Source of the DNA: Gemella haemolysans ATCC 10379
GTDB lineage: Bacteria > Bacillota > Bacilli > Staphylococcales > Gemellaceae
DNA: 64,000 nt
Assembly: GCF_000173915.1 (NCBI RefSeq)
Contig: NZ_ACDZ02000005.1
Coordinates: 62,001-126,000, forward strand
Direction: 5' to 3'
Shown here one piece after another: positions 28,014 through 36,490 of the stretch (position 1 is its first letter; each line of letters opens with the position of its first letter). Made by a program: the position numbers and the translations under genes. The notes under the pieces were generated by a model that was not told the origin of the DNA, searched no databases, and saw only the letters and a program-made list of their open reading frames with translations.

Positions 28014-28121
28014 AATAAGTAGGGCTGTGGTTTGAATAAGGAATACGCTCTGAGAAGAGAAATGGCGGTGCGACTCCGTCCGACTACTTGTTATGACATC
28101 TATTTTTATAGGTGTTTTTTT
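28014..28121 (+). ncRNA. Small structured RNA of unknown family
   Basis: The ends pair in a 9-bp stem (AATAAGTAG with CTACTTGTT). Inside are CTCT-GAGA-AGAG and a hairpin with 5-bp stem GGCGG/CCGTC and 7-base loop TGCGACT, which resembles a tRNA T-arm. An 8-bp terminator stem (ACATCTAT/ATAGGTGT) with T8 ends it. It has its own promoter, and yggS has another, so it need not be a riboswitch for yggS. It does not fit SRP, 6S, tRNA-Sec, T-box, TPP or purine consensus as I know them. Confidence 0.6.
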
Positions 28122-28201
28122 TATTTAATTAATAACAAAATAATAAGCATCATGTTATAATAAAATTAGAAAGAGTTTAAAGAAAATAAGTAGGAGAAAA
28201 A

Positions 28202-28879
28202 ATGAACGTTAGAGAAAATTTTGAGACAATAACAAGAGAAATAGCGGAAACTTGTAAACAAGCAGGAAGAAATGCTGATGAAGTGAAGTTAATAGCTGTA
28301 ACTAAATATGTTACTGATGCTAGAGTTGAAGAGGCGCTTGAAGCGGGAATTACTGATTTTGCTGAAAATCGTCCGCAAAATTATGTTGAAAGAAAGGGTA
28401 AATATTCTGATAAGACTTGGCATCTAATCGGAAGTTTACAAACTAGAAAAGTACGTGATGTGATTAATGAGGTTGATTACTTCCACGCATTAGATAGAGA
28501 CAGCTTAGCTAAAGAAATTGAAAAACGTGCAGAAAAAGAGATTAAATGTTTCGTGCAGGTGAATGTTTCTGGAGAGGAGAGTAAACATGGTTTAACTTCA
28601 GAAGAAGCCATTGATTTTATTAGATCATTGGAACAATATTCAAAAATAAAAGTTGTCGGACTTATGACTATGGCACCTTTTGTTGAAGATGAAGAAATAC
28701 TACGTAATTGCTTTAGAAAATTAAGACAGTTACGTGATGAAGTAAAAGGGTTGGATTTACCATATGCACCATGTGAATTCTTATCGATGGGAATGAGTAA
28801 CGACTATAAAATTGCAATTGAAGAAGGTGCGACTCATATAAGAGTTGGTACTGCATTGGTAGGTTGTGAGTTAAAATAA
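28202..28879 (+). CDS. YggS family pyridoxal phosphate-binding protein
   Basis: 225 aa, single-domain alanine-racemase-like barrel without racemase partner domain. PLP Lys35 is in LIAVTKYVTDARV, followed by FAENRPQNYVERK, WHLIGSLQTRK and the C-terminal LSMGMSNDYKIAIEEGATHIRVGTALVG. These proteins balance PLP and amino-acid pools. TAGGAG precedes the ATG. Confidence 0.93.
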   Translation: MNVRENFETITREIAETCKQAGRNADEVKLIAVTKYVTDARVEEALEAGITDFAENRPQNYVERKGKYSDKTWHLIGSLQTRKVRDVINEVDYFHALDRDSLAKEIEKRAEKEIKCFVQVNVSGEESKHGLTSEEAIDFIRSLEQYSKIKVVGLMTMAPFVEDEEILRNCFRKLRQLRDEVKGLDLPYAPCEFLSMGMSNDYKIAIEEGATHIRVGTALVGCELK

Positions 28880-28901
28880 TAAAATATAGAGGAGGGGTAG
28901 T

Positions 28902-29597
28902 ATGCAAAGAGTAATAACTGTAGATGATTTAATCGTCACTATTAAATACAGAAGAAAAATGAAAAACATCTATTTAAAAGTTGAAAAAAATGCTGATGTA
29001 GTAGTGAGCGCCCCTCCAAGAACACCTAATTATATCATAAAAAAACTTGTTCAAGAAAATATAGATGAGATAAAACTTAGAAGAAATAATATCTTGAAGA
29101 GTGTTCATACTGTTAAAAACTATGTAACAGGTGAAAAACATTATGTTTTCGGGAAGGAATTGACTTTAGAAGTTAGACTTGGAGATAAAAATAAGATAAC
29201 TATTTCTAATGATAAGTTAATTCTAAGCGTTAAAGATAAATACCAAGATAGAGAACGAATAGTAACTAGGGAACTCAGAAAGATTGTTTATAATAAATGC
29301 TTGGAGTTTCTTAGTAAGTATGAAAAGATTATGAATATTCATGCTGAACAACTTAGAATTAAAAAGATGAAAACACGTTGGGGAACATGTAATATCGAAG
29401 CGAAAAGAATCTGGATAAACTATGAACTTGTAAAATATCCAGTTGAGTGTTTGGAACATACTATTGTTCACGAACTTACTCATTTGTTAGAAACAAATCA
29501 CACACCGAGATTTTATACATTGTTAGGAAAATACTATCCTAATTACAGAGAAAATGATAAATTAATAAAAGAATTTAGTAAACAATTAATCGGTTGA
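28902..29597 (+). CDS. YgjP/DUF45-like metallopeptidase
   Basis: 231 aa. The zinc site HTIVHELTHLLETNHTPRFY carries HExxH plus a third His, and the preceding RIKKMKTRWGTCNIEAKRIWINYEL is the family signature. The N-terminal YRRKMKNIYLKVEKNADVVVSAP is also typical. It is cytoplasmic with unknown targets. GGAGGGG precedes the ATG; the gene follows yggS by 22 bp. Confidence 0.88.
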   Translation: MQRVITVDDLIVTIKYRRKMKNIYLKVEKNADVVVSAPPRTPNYIIKKLVQENIDEIKLRRNNILKSVHTVKNYVTGEKHYVFGKELTLEVRLGDKNKITISNDKLILSVKDKYQDRERIVTRELRKIVYNKCLEFLSKYEKIMNIHAEQLRIKKMKTRWGTCNIEAKRIWINYELVKYPVECLEHTIVHELTHLLETNHTPRFYTLLGKYYPNYRENDKLIKEFSKQLIG

Positions 29598-29644
29598 TAA
29601 AAAGTATAGAAGTATTACAATTTTTTTGAAATTTATTATTAAAT

Positions 29645-29687
29645 GAGAGTGGGCTAAATAATTTTTTGAAACTATTTAACTTACTCT
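29645..29687 (+). terminator. Probable terminator after the DUF45 gene
   Basis: GAGAGTGGGCTAAATA pairs imperfectly with TATTTAACTTACTCT. The T tail is weak, so the call is tentative. Confidence 0.45.
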
Positions 29688-29715
29688 TAAAAACAATAAT
29701 TTGAGTATGTAACGA

Positions 29716-29744
29716 TTGACTTTTTACGCTATTTACTATATAAT
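29716..29744 (+). promoter_or_regulatory. tig promoter
   Basis: TTGACT (29716-29721), 17 bp, TATAAT (29739-29744). The leader to the ATG is about 65 nt, with GGAGG just upstream of the start. Confidence 0.85.
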
Positions 29745-29817
29745 TAATCAAGAGTTTTTAGTATTTTTATACTAACATTTTTGATGATACTTAAAAGTAT
29801 TTTTGGAGGAAAAATAA

Positions 29818-31086
29818 ATGTCACAAATTTTAAATAAAGAAGATGGAAAAGTAGTTATTGCTTTTTCAGCAACAAAAGAAGAATTTGCGAAAGGATTAGA
29901 TCAAGCATTCAAACGTGCAGTTAAACGTGTTAACGCACCTGGATTCAGAAAAGGTAAATTACCAAGAGCTGTGTTCAACAAAATGTACGGTGAAGAAGCG
30001 TTATTCCAAGATGCAGTAGATTTCGTATTACCAGCAGCTTATACAAAAGCTATCGATGAATTAGAAGTTTCACCATTAGCTATGCCTGATATCGATGTTA
30101 AAGAAATCAGCAAAGAAGAAGGTGTTAAATTCGAAGCAGTTGTTACTGTTAAACCAAACGTTGAATTAGGTGAATACAAAAACCTTGGATTAGAAAAAGA
30201 ATCAGTAGAAGTTACAGATGCTGATGTAGAAGAAAGATTAGATAGCTTATTAAGCCGTCAAGCTGAATGGCAAATCAAAGAAGGAGAATCTAAAAAAGGT
30301 GATATCGTAGTTATCGACTTTAAAGGATTCATCGGAGACGAAGCTTTTGAAGGTGGAGAAGCTAAAGGTTACGAATTAGAATTAGGTTCAGGTTCATTCA
30401 TCCCTGGATTCGAAGAACAATTAGAAGGAAAAGTTGCACCAGTTGACACAGAAGTTAACGTAACATTCCCAGAAAACTACCAAGTAGCTGACCTTGCAGG
30501 TAAAGCAGCTAAATTCGAAGTTACAGTTCACGACGTAAAAGAAAAAGTTTTACCAGAATTAACTGACGAATTCGTTAAAGAATTTACTAAAGAAGCAGCT
30601 TCAACTGTAGCTGAATACAAAGAAAAATTAAAAGAAGAAATCAAATTAGAAAAAGAAAACTTAGCAGAAAAATCTTACTCTGATAAAGTAATTTCTACAG
30701 CTGTAGAAAACGCAAAAGTTTCTGTACCAGAAAAATTAGTAGAACAAGAAGTTAACTCTATGTTCGAGCAATTCACTGGAAACTTATCTCGTCAAGGATT
30801 ATCATTCGACTTATATGAGCAATTCACTGGAAAAGGTGAAGCTGATCTTAAAGCAGAAATGAAATCAGACGCTGAAAACAAAATCAAAACTTCATTTGTA
30901 CTAGGTGAAATCGCTGAAGTAGAAAAAGTTGAAGTAACAGAAGCTGACATCGATGCAGAAGTTAAAGAACTTGCTACTATGTACAACATGACTGAAGAAG
31001 GAATCAAACAACGTATTAGTGTTGAAGACTTACGTGGTGAGTTAGTAATCCAAAAAACTGTAGATTTCTTAAAAGCTAACAACTAA
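29818..31086 (+). CDS. tig: Trigger factor (ribosome-associated chaperone and prolyl isomerase)
   Basis: 422 aa with three domains in order: ribosome-binding N-terminus with the NAPGFRKGKLPRAVFNKMYG signature (about residues 40-60), FKBP-type isomerase domain (GDIVVIDFKGFIGDEAFEGGEA, then SGSFIPGFEEQLEGK), and the long helical C-terminal chaperone domain. It folds nascent chains at the ribosome exit. Codon use is much more regular than in neighbouring genes, as expected for a highly expressed gene. Confidence 0.97.
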   Translation: MSQILNKEDGKVVIAFSATKEEFAKGLDQAFKRAVKRVNAPGFRKGKLPRAVFNKMYGEEALFQDAVDFVLPAAYTKAIDELEVSPLAMPDIDVKEISKEEGVKFEAVVTVKPNVELGEYKNLGLEKESVEVTDADVEERLDSLLSRQAEWQIKEGESKKGDIVVIDFKGFIGDEAFEGGEAKGYELELGSGSFIPGFEEQLEGKVAPVDTEVNVTFPENYQVADLAGKAAKFEVTVHDVKEKVLPELTDEFVKEFTKEAASTVAEYKEKLKEEIKLEKENLAEKSYSDKVISTAVENAKVSVPEKLVEQEVNSMFEQFTGNLSRQGLSFDLYEQFTGKGEADLKAEMKSDAENKIKTSFVLGEIAEVEKVEVTEADIDAEVKELATMYNMTEEGIKQRISVEDLRGELVIQKTVDFLKANN

Positions 31087-31104
31087 TTTTAGCAAATCAT
31101 CCTT

Positions 31105-31142
31105 AAGCATATAGAGTGTCTAACATTCTATATGCTTTTTTT
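31105..31142 (+). terminator. tig terminator
   Basis: AAGCATATAGAGTG pairs with CATTCTATATGCTT, followed by T7. Confidence 0.92.
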
Positions 31143-31166
31143 ATGATAATAAGGTGGTGACATTAG

Positions 31167-31787
31167 TTGAATGAGTATATTAAAAGTCTAGAACAAGAAT
31201 TTTCTTTAATAAAGAGTGGATTTAAGGAAGAAGAGAAAAGAGCGTTAGATGATTATAAATCTAATGATAAAGAGTATGTTAAAAAACTAGCTTTCTTGTC
31301 ATATGAATCAAAAGTATATCAAGTTAGAATGTACGGTGTGTTTCTTTTCGGTTATTTATCAGATGATAGTGATATCCTAACTTTTATGAGAGATGAAGTA
31401 TCTAAAGATGATAATTGGAGAGTGCAAGAGGTACTTGCGAAAGCATTTGATGAATATTGTAAAAATAAAGGTTATGAAAATTCAATCTCTGTAATTGATG
31501 AGTGGCTAAGGTCTGATAATCTGAATACGAGAAGAGCTGTTACAGAAGGATTAAGGATATGGACCAGTAGACCATATTTCAAAGAAAATCCACGAGAAGC
31601 AATAAAAAGAATAGCCCCATTAAAAGAAGACACTAGTGAATATGTAAGAAAATCAGTAGGAAATGCATTAAGGGATATAAGTAGAAAATTTCCAGAACTC
31701 ATAAGTGAAGAATTAAAAACTTGGAATTTAGAAACCAGGGAAATCAAACAAGTATATAAATTAGCGAGTAGATTTGTTGTGGAGTAA
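31167..31787 (+). CDS. DNA alkylation repair protein (AlkD-like, HEAT-repeat fold)
   Basis: 206 aa of helical repeats. KLAFLSYESKVYQVRMYGVFLFGYL, NWRVQEVLAKAFDEYC, NTRRAVTEGLRIWTSRPYF and YVRKSVGNALRDISRKFPEL match the AlkD-like DNA glycosylase family, which removes alkylated bases. TTG is used as the start: AAGGTGGTG lies about 8 bases before it, and the nearby ATG at 31171 is out of frame. Confidence 0.85.
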   Translation: MNEYIKSLEQEFSLIKSGFKEEEKRALDDYKSNDKEYVKKLAFLSYESKVYQVRMYGVFLFGYLSDDSDILTFMRDEVSKDDNWRVQEVLAKAFDEYCKNKGYENSISVIDEWLRSDNLNTRRAVTEGLRIWTSRPYFKENPREAIKRIAPLKEDTSEYVRKSVGNALRDISRKFPELISEELKTWNLETREIKQVYKLASRFVVE

Positions 31788-31808
31788 GTATTTTTGAAAT
31801 AAGGTTTA

Positions 31809-31912
31809 TTGTGTATTATAATTTTTTGTAGTATAATGGAACTAATGAGAGATGTCTATCCTCCTCCCCCGTGTTTATTTTTTTGGAGGGGGGTCGACAT
31901 CTCTTTTTTATT
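31809..31912 (+). ncRNA. Promoter plus GC-rich hairpin: candidate very short hairpin RNA
   Basis: TTGTGT (31809-31814), 17 bp, TATAAT (31832-31837) is followed at once by a long hairpin: GAGATGTC pairs with GACATCTC, and CCTCCTCCCCC with GGAGGGGGG, around a T-rich loop, ending in T6. This would give a ~70-nt transcript that is nearly all hairpin. It also insulates hsdM from upstream genes. The GC-rich arms stand out in this AT-rich genome. Confidence 0.6.
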
Positions 31913-31914
31913 TT

Positions 31915-31967
31915 ACGCACATACAACCCTATGTGTCTTTTTTTATGTACACTTTATGTGTTATAAT
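31915..31967 (+). promoter_or_regulatory. hsdM upstream module: hairpin, T7 and extended -10
   Basis: CACATA/TATGTG hairpin, then CTTTTTTTATGTACA, then TG-T-TATAAT (TATAAT 31962-31967). A near copy lies before the HEPN-nuclease gene (39993-40044). The hairpin with T run should block upstream transcription and the extended -10 should start hsdM. Confidence 0.65.
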
Positions 31968-32000
31968 GGTAAGGATAATATAAAAAATTAGGAGATGAAA

Positions 32001-33581
32001 ATGGGAAATAGTGTAAAAGAAAATTACGAAATAATACAACGTGCAGAATTACATAGAAAAATTTGGGAGATTGCTGATGATGTACGAGGTGCAGTAGATG
32101 GCTGGGATTTTAAACAGTATATATTAGGTATACTATTCTATAGATTCATCTCAGAAAACATGAGAGATTATTTTAATAGAGCCGAACGTGAAGCAGGAGC
32201 TGTGGATTTTAATTATGCTGAGTTGAGTGATGACGAGGCGTTAAAATATTTTAAACCTGGAACTGTTAAAGAAAAAGGATTTTTCATTTTGCCGAGCCAA
32301 CTTTTTGAAAATATTGTAAAAACTGCAACTAAAGAAGATAACTTAAATGCTAAATTAGATACGATATTCAAAGAAATTGAAGCAAGTGCTATTGGAAGTG
32401 CTTCAGAAGAGGATTTCAAAGGATTATTTAGAGATGTTGATTTAACAAGTGATCGTTTAGGAGAATCTGTACCCGAAAAAAATATGAAATTAACTAGTAT
32501 TTTAGTAGGTATTAGTGAACTTAATTTTGGTAATTTTGAAGACAATCATATTGATGCATTTGGAGATGCCTATGAATATTTAATTTCTAATTATGCATCT
32601 AATGCAGGTAAATCTGGTGGAGAGTTTTTCACTCCTCAAACAGTGTCAAGATTGTTAGCTAAAATAGTAGTAGATGGAAAAGATAAGATTAATAAAGTAT
32701 ACGACCCGACATGTGGAAGTGGTTCATTATTATTACAGATGAGAAAGTTCGAATGTGTGGAGATAGAAGAAGGTTATTATGGTCAAGAAATAAATATGAC
32801 TAACTATAACTTAGCGCGAATGAACATGTTCTTGCACAATGTGAACTACAATGATTTTTCTATTAAACGAGGAGATACACTATTAAATCCTTATCATGGG
32901 GAAGAAAGACCGTTCGATGCTATAGTATCAAACCCACCGTATTCTATAAAATGGATAGGTGATGCGGATCCAACATTAATTAACGATGAACGTTTCGCAC
33001 CTGCTGGTAAACTTGCGCCTAAATCATATGCGGACTATGCGTTTATTATGCATTCACTTAGTTATTTATCAAGTAAAGGACGAGCAGCTATAGTTTGCTT
33101 CCCAGGTATTTTTTATAGGAAAGGTGCAGAGAAAACTATTAGAAAATATTTAGTAGATAATAACTTTGTAGATTGTGTTATTCAACTTCCTGATAATCTA
33201 TTCTTTGGAACGTCGATTGCTACTTGTGTATTAGTATTAGCGAAAAATAAAACTGAGAACAAAACTTTATTTATAGATGCATCTAAAGAATTCAAAAAAG
33301 AAACAAACAATAATATATTAGAAGAAAAAAATATAGATAATATCATTGAAGAGTTTAGAAATAGAGCAGATGTGGAACACTTTTCACGTTATGTAGATAG
33401 TAGTGAAATAGAGGAAAATGATTATAATTTATCAGTATCAACATATGTAGAAAAAGAAGACACTAGAGAAAAAATCGACATCAAAGTATTAAATAAAGAA
33501 ATTGCTGAAACTGTGGAGAAAATAGATGAATTACGTGCATCTATAGATGAGATAGTTAGGGAGCTAGAGAGCGATGAATAA
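32001..33581 (+). CDS. hsdM: Type I restriction-modification system, methylase subunit HsdM
   Basis: 526 aa from the ATG at 32001, preferred over 31995 because AGGAG directly abuts the earlier one. The N-terminal helical domain has [32 protein letters not shown]. The SAM loop is [15 protein letters not shown] and the adenine-methylation motif is [11 protein letters not shown]. It forms an M2S trimer that methylates the target set by HsdS. It overlaps the rhuM gene by 8 bp. Confidence 0.96.
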   Translation: MGNSVKENYEIIQRAELHRKIWEIADDVRGAVDGWDFKQYILGILFYRFISENMRDYFNRAEREAGAVDFNYAELSDDEALKYFKPGTVKEKGFFILPSQLFENIVKTATKEDNLNAKLDTIFKEIEASAIGSASEEDFKGLFRDVDLTSDRLGESVPEKNMKLTSILVGISELNFGNFEDNHIDAFGDAYEYLISNYASNAGKSGGEFFTPQTVSRLLAKIVVDGKDKINKVYDPTCGSGSLLLQMRKFECVEIEEGYYGQEINMTNYNLARMNMFLHNVNYNDFSIKRGDTLLNPYHGEERPFDAIVSNPPYSIKWIGDADPTLINDERFAPAGKLAPKSYADYAFIMHSLSYLSSKGRAAIVCFPGIFYRKGAEKTIRKYLVDNNFVDCVIQLPDNLFFGTSIATCVLVLAKNKTENKTLFIDASKEFKKETNNNILEEKNIDNIIEEFRNRADVEHFSRYVDSSEIEENDYNLSVSTYVEKEDTREKIDIKVLNKEIAETVEKIDELRASIDEIVRELESDE

Positions 33582-34569
33582 TAACATTATTATTTATAAT
33601 ACGGAAGACGGAAAGTCAAAAATAAATCTTAAGTTAGAAGATGGAACAATTTGGCTTAATCAACTACAAATAGCAGAACTTTTTCAAACAACCAAACAGA
33701 ACATTAGCAAGCATATAAAAGCTATATTTGAAGATGATGAACTTAGTGAAGTTTCAACTGTCAACTATCAGTTGACAGTTCAAAAAGAAGGGAAAAGGGA
33801 AATAGAAAGAAATATTGCTTTTTATAACCTTGATATGATTCTCGCTGTTGGTTATCGTGTGCGTTCTCCACGTGGAGTACAATTTAGAAAATATGCAACT
33901 ACAGTTTTAAAAGAATATCTAATTAAAGGTTTCGCTATGGATGATGATCGTCTTAAAAACTTTGGTGGTGGAAACTACTTTAAAGAACTTTTAGATCGCA
34001 TTCGTGATATTCGTTCTAGTGAGAAAGTATTCTATCGTCAAGTGTTAGAATTATTCTCAACATCAATAGACTATGATAAGAATAGTGATGAAGCGAAGAA
34101 ATTCTTTGCAACTGTTCAAAATAAAATGCATTACGCAATACATCATCATACGGCAAGTGAATTGGTATTTGATAGAGTAGATGGTGATAAAGAATTTATG
34201 GGACTAACTACCTTTAAAGGAGAATTACCAACATTAACAGAAGCTAAAACAGCTAAAAACTATTTAAATGAAAAAGAATTACGTAGTTTAAATCAACTTG
34301 TATCTGGGTATTTAGACTTTGCAGAAAGACAAGCAGAACGTGCTGTAGCTATGACAATGGTAGATTGGATAAAACATGTCGATAATATTCTACGAGCAAC
34401 AGGTGAAGATATATTAGAAAATGCTGGGAAAATATCACGAATACAAATGGAAGAAAAAGTGGAAGAAGAATATAAAAAGTATTCAGAACACACTTTAACT
34501 CAAGTAGAACAAGATTATTTAGAAGAAATTAAAAATATAGAAAAAATAGCAAAGAAAGGAGGAAAATAG
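33574..34569 (+). CDS. RhuM family protein between hsdM and hsdS
   Basis: 331 aa. [34 protein letters not shown] is the DNA-binding-like N-terminal part, and [42 protein letters not shown] is the RhuM signature. The C-terminal part is helical with [14 protein letters not shown]. RhuM proteins often ride in type I restriction operons, but their role is not settled; regulation, toxin-like or defence roles are possible. It overlaps hsdM and abuts hsdS, so expression is coupled. Confidence 0.88.
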   Translation: MNNNIIIYNTEDGKSKINLKLEDGTIWLNQLQIAELFQTTKQNISKHIKAIFEDDELSEVSTVNYQLTVQKEGKREIERNIAFYNLDMILAVGYRVRSPRGVQFRKYATTVLKEYLIKGFAMDDDRLKNFGGGNYFKELLDRIRDIRSSEKVFYRQVLELFSTSIDYDKNSDEAKKFFATVQNKMHYAIHHHTASELVFDRVDGDKEFMGLTTFKGELPTLTEAKTAKNYLNEKELRSLNQLVSGYLDFAERQAERAVAMTMVDWIKHVDNILRATGEDILENAGKISRIQMEEKVEEEYKKYSEHTLTQVEQDYLEEIKNIEKIAKKGGK

Positions 34570-36435
34570 ATGACGAACATATTAGAATTACTTAAGAATG
34601 AAAAAGTGGAGTGGAAGAAGTTAGGGGAAGTAGTAGAAATTGTCACAGATTATGTTGCTGCAGGATCATTTAAAACAATAGCTGAAAATGTAAAATATTT
34701 ACAAAAAGAAGGTTATGCTCAGTTAATACGTACAAAGGATATAAAATCAGATTTTAAAAAAGTTGATGATTTTGTTTATGTAGATGAAAATGCATTTCGA
34801 TTCCTATATAGAGTAAATTTAGATAAAGAGTGTATAATATTACCTAATATCGGTAATTGTGGCGAGGTATATTACATTTATCCTGAAAAGCTTCCTAGCG
34901 ATAATAATGTTTTGGGACCTAATGCAATTTATCTTAGAAGTAAAACACAAAGTAATAAATATTTATATTATCTATTTCATGAATATTTCTTTCAAAAATC
35001 ATTAGAAAAAATTACAAGTAAAGTAGGTCAAGGGAAATTTAATAAAACAGACTTAAAAGAGTTATTAATCCCTATTCCATCATTAGAAACTCAAGAAAAA
35101 ATGGTAGAAATACTTGATAAATTCACAAGTTATGTTACGGAACTTCAGTCAGAACTTCAGTCACGTACTAAACAATATACTTATTACAGAGATAAGTTAT
35201 TAAGTGAAGAATATTTGATAAAAGCGACTAAGGAAATGGAAGAAGATAGAAGATTAAATATAGTTCAATTAGAAGAAGTTGTTACTATAAAAAATGGTAA
35301 AGATTGGAAAAAGTTAGATCAAGGGGATATCCCTGTTTACGGTAGTGGAGGAGAAATGGGGGTATTTGTCGATAAGTACTCTTATGATAAACCGACTGTT
35401 TTAATTCCGAGAAAAGGATCAATAGATAATGTATTTTATTTAGATAAGCCATTTTGGAATGTTGATACGATTTTTCATACTGAAATTGATGAAAGTAAAT
35501 TGATACCTAAGTATTTTTATTATTTTATAGAGCACTATGATTTAAATAAATTAAGTGATAATTCGACAAGACCAAGTTTAACACAGTCAACTTTAAATAA
35601 ATTGAAGGTACCTCTTCCACCCCTTTCACTTCAAAATAAAATAGTGAGGATCTTGGATAAGTTCCAAGTACTGCTTGCAGATACAAAAGGATTGATACCT
35701 GTAGAAATAGAACAACGTCAGAAACAATATGAATATTATCGAGAAAAACTCTTGACATTTGACGTAGAATATAGTAGAACGAACGAACGAACGTTCATAA
35801 TATCTAATACTTACTATAATATTTTACAAGAAGCTGCTAAATATGTAGGAATAATTTTAGAGGATAAGGTTATTGAATATCGATTAAGAGATATTGCTGA
35901 ATATTCTTCAAGTAGAATATCAGCAGAAGAATTAGATACTTTTAATTATGTAGGAGTTGATAATTTATTGAAAGACAAATATGGAAGGGAAGATTCTACT
36001 TATGTTCCAGAAACAGGAACTTCAATAAAATATGAAAAGGATGATATATTAATAGGAAATATTCGACCATATTTGAGGAAGATTTGGTATTCAGATAGAA
36101 CAGGTGGTACTAATGGAGATGTTTTAGCTATTAGTGTAAAAGATAAAAAATTAGTTGATTCAAGGTATTTATATCATGCTTTAGCTGATGAAAGATTTTT
36201 TGAATATAATATAAAATATTCAAAAGGAGCTAAGATGCCACGAGGAGATAAAAAGAAAATAATGGAGTATCATTTTCCTATTCCTCCTCTGTACGTTCAA
36301 CAACATGTTGTATCAATTCTTGACAAGTTTTATACTTTAGTAAATGATATTAAAGAGGGATTACCAAAAGAAATAGAACAACGCCAGAAGCAATATGAAT
36401 ATTGGAGAGAGTGTTTGTTAAACTTTCCAAGGTAA
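34570..36435 (+). CDS. hsdS: Type I specificity subunit HsdS with three target-recognition domains
   Basis: 621 aa, against the usual ~400. Three recognition domains (about 14-180, 225-360, 430-590) are each closed by a conserved helix: RTKQYTYYRDKLL (~199-211), EIEQRQKQYEYYREKLLTF (~379-397) and EIEQRQKQYEYWRECLLNF (~601-619). Normal HsdS has two domains and two helices. A 12-bp duplication (ELQS-ELQS, residues 191-198) lies in the first helix region. A (GAAC)4 tract lies just after the second helix (35777-35792). Either off-frame ends the protein at 408 or 413 aa. It may be a phase-variable fusion; a simple fusion of duplicated genes is the alternative. Confidence 0.9.
   Translation: MTNILELLKNEKVEWKKLGEVVEIVTDYVAAGSFKTIAENVKYLQKEGYAQLIRTKDIKSDFKKVDDFVYVDENAFRFLYRVNLDKECIILPNIGNCGEVYYIYPEKLPSDNNVLGPNAIYLRSKTQSNKYLYYLFHEYFFQKSLEKITSKVGQGKFNKTDLKELLIPIPSLETQEKMVEILDKFTSYVTELQSELQSRTKQYTYYRDKLLSEEYLIKATKEMEEDRRLNIVQLEEVVTIKNGKDWKKLDQGDIPVYGSGGEMGVFVDKYSYDKPTVLIPRKGSIDNVFYLDKPFWNVDTIFHTEIDESKLIPKYFYYFIEHYDLNKLSDNSTRPSLTQSTLNKLKVPLPPLSLQNKIVRILDKFQVLLADTKGLIPVEIEQRQKQYEYYREKLLTFDVEYSRTNERTFIISNTYYNILQEAAKYVGIILEDKVIEYRLRDIAEYSSSRISAEELDTFNYVGVDNLLKDKYGREDSTYVPETGTSIKYEKDDILIGNIRPYLRKIWYSDRTGGTNGDVLAISVKDKKLVDSRYLYHALADERFFEYNIKYSKGAKMPRGDKKKIMEYHFPIPPLYVQQHVVSILDKFYTLVNDIKEGLPKEIEQRQKQYEYWRECLLNFPR
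35140..35163 (+). repeat. 12-bp tandem duplication in the first HsdS spacer
   Basis: GAACTTCAGTCA twice in a row, encoding ELQS twice, at the place where EcoR124I-type HsdS carries its TAEL repeats. In those enzymes the copy number sets the gap in the target sequence. Confidence 0.9.
35777..35792 (+). repeat. (GAAC)4 tetranucleotide tract inside hsdS
   Basis: Four GAAC units followed by GTTC. With three units the frame reads ...GAA CGT TCA TAA; with five it reads ...AAC GTT CAT AAT ATC TAA. Only 4 (or 1, 7) units keep the third recognition domain in frame. Confidence 0.92.
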
Positions 36436-36490
36436 TGAATTATTGTGGAAAATTTGGAATATAAATAAAAAAAGGAAAAGGAGTGAGAGT

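Larger units (their letters stand above)
27900..28201 (+). other. Gap holding an RNA gene and the yggS promoter
   Basis: Contains the small structured RNA (about 28014-28121), its promoter, and an extended -10 for yggS: TG-T-TATAAT with TATAAT at 28156-28161. Confidence 0.75.

Noticed and set aside
28014-28121. tRNA-Sec, SRP RNA or TPP riboswitch
   Set aside because: There is no anticodon TCA and no long variable arm, no GGAAGGAAGCA-type SRP loop, and only a chance CTGAGA without the other TPP core parts.
31809-31991. A 60-aa protein-coding gene
   Set aside because: The frame runs through the promoter, the GC-rich hairpin and two T runs, has no ribosome site, and its composition is that of the structure, not of a protein.
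35777-35792. Sequencing error creating the long hsdS frame
   Set aside because: The third domain is a complete, well-formed recognition domain with its own closing helix, and the gene runs cleanly to hsdR. A frame artefact would not join so exactly, though raw reads should confirm the unit count.
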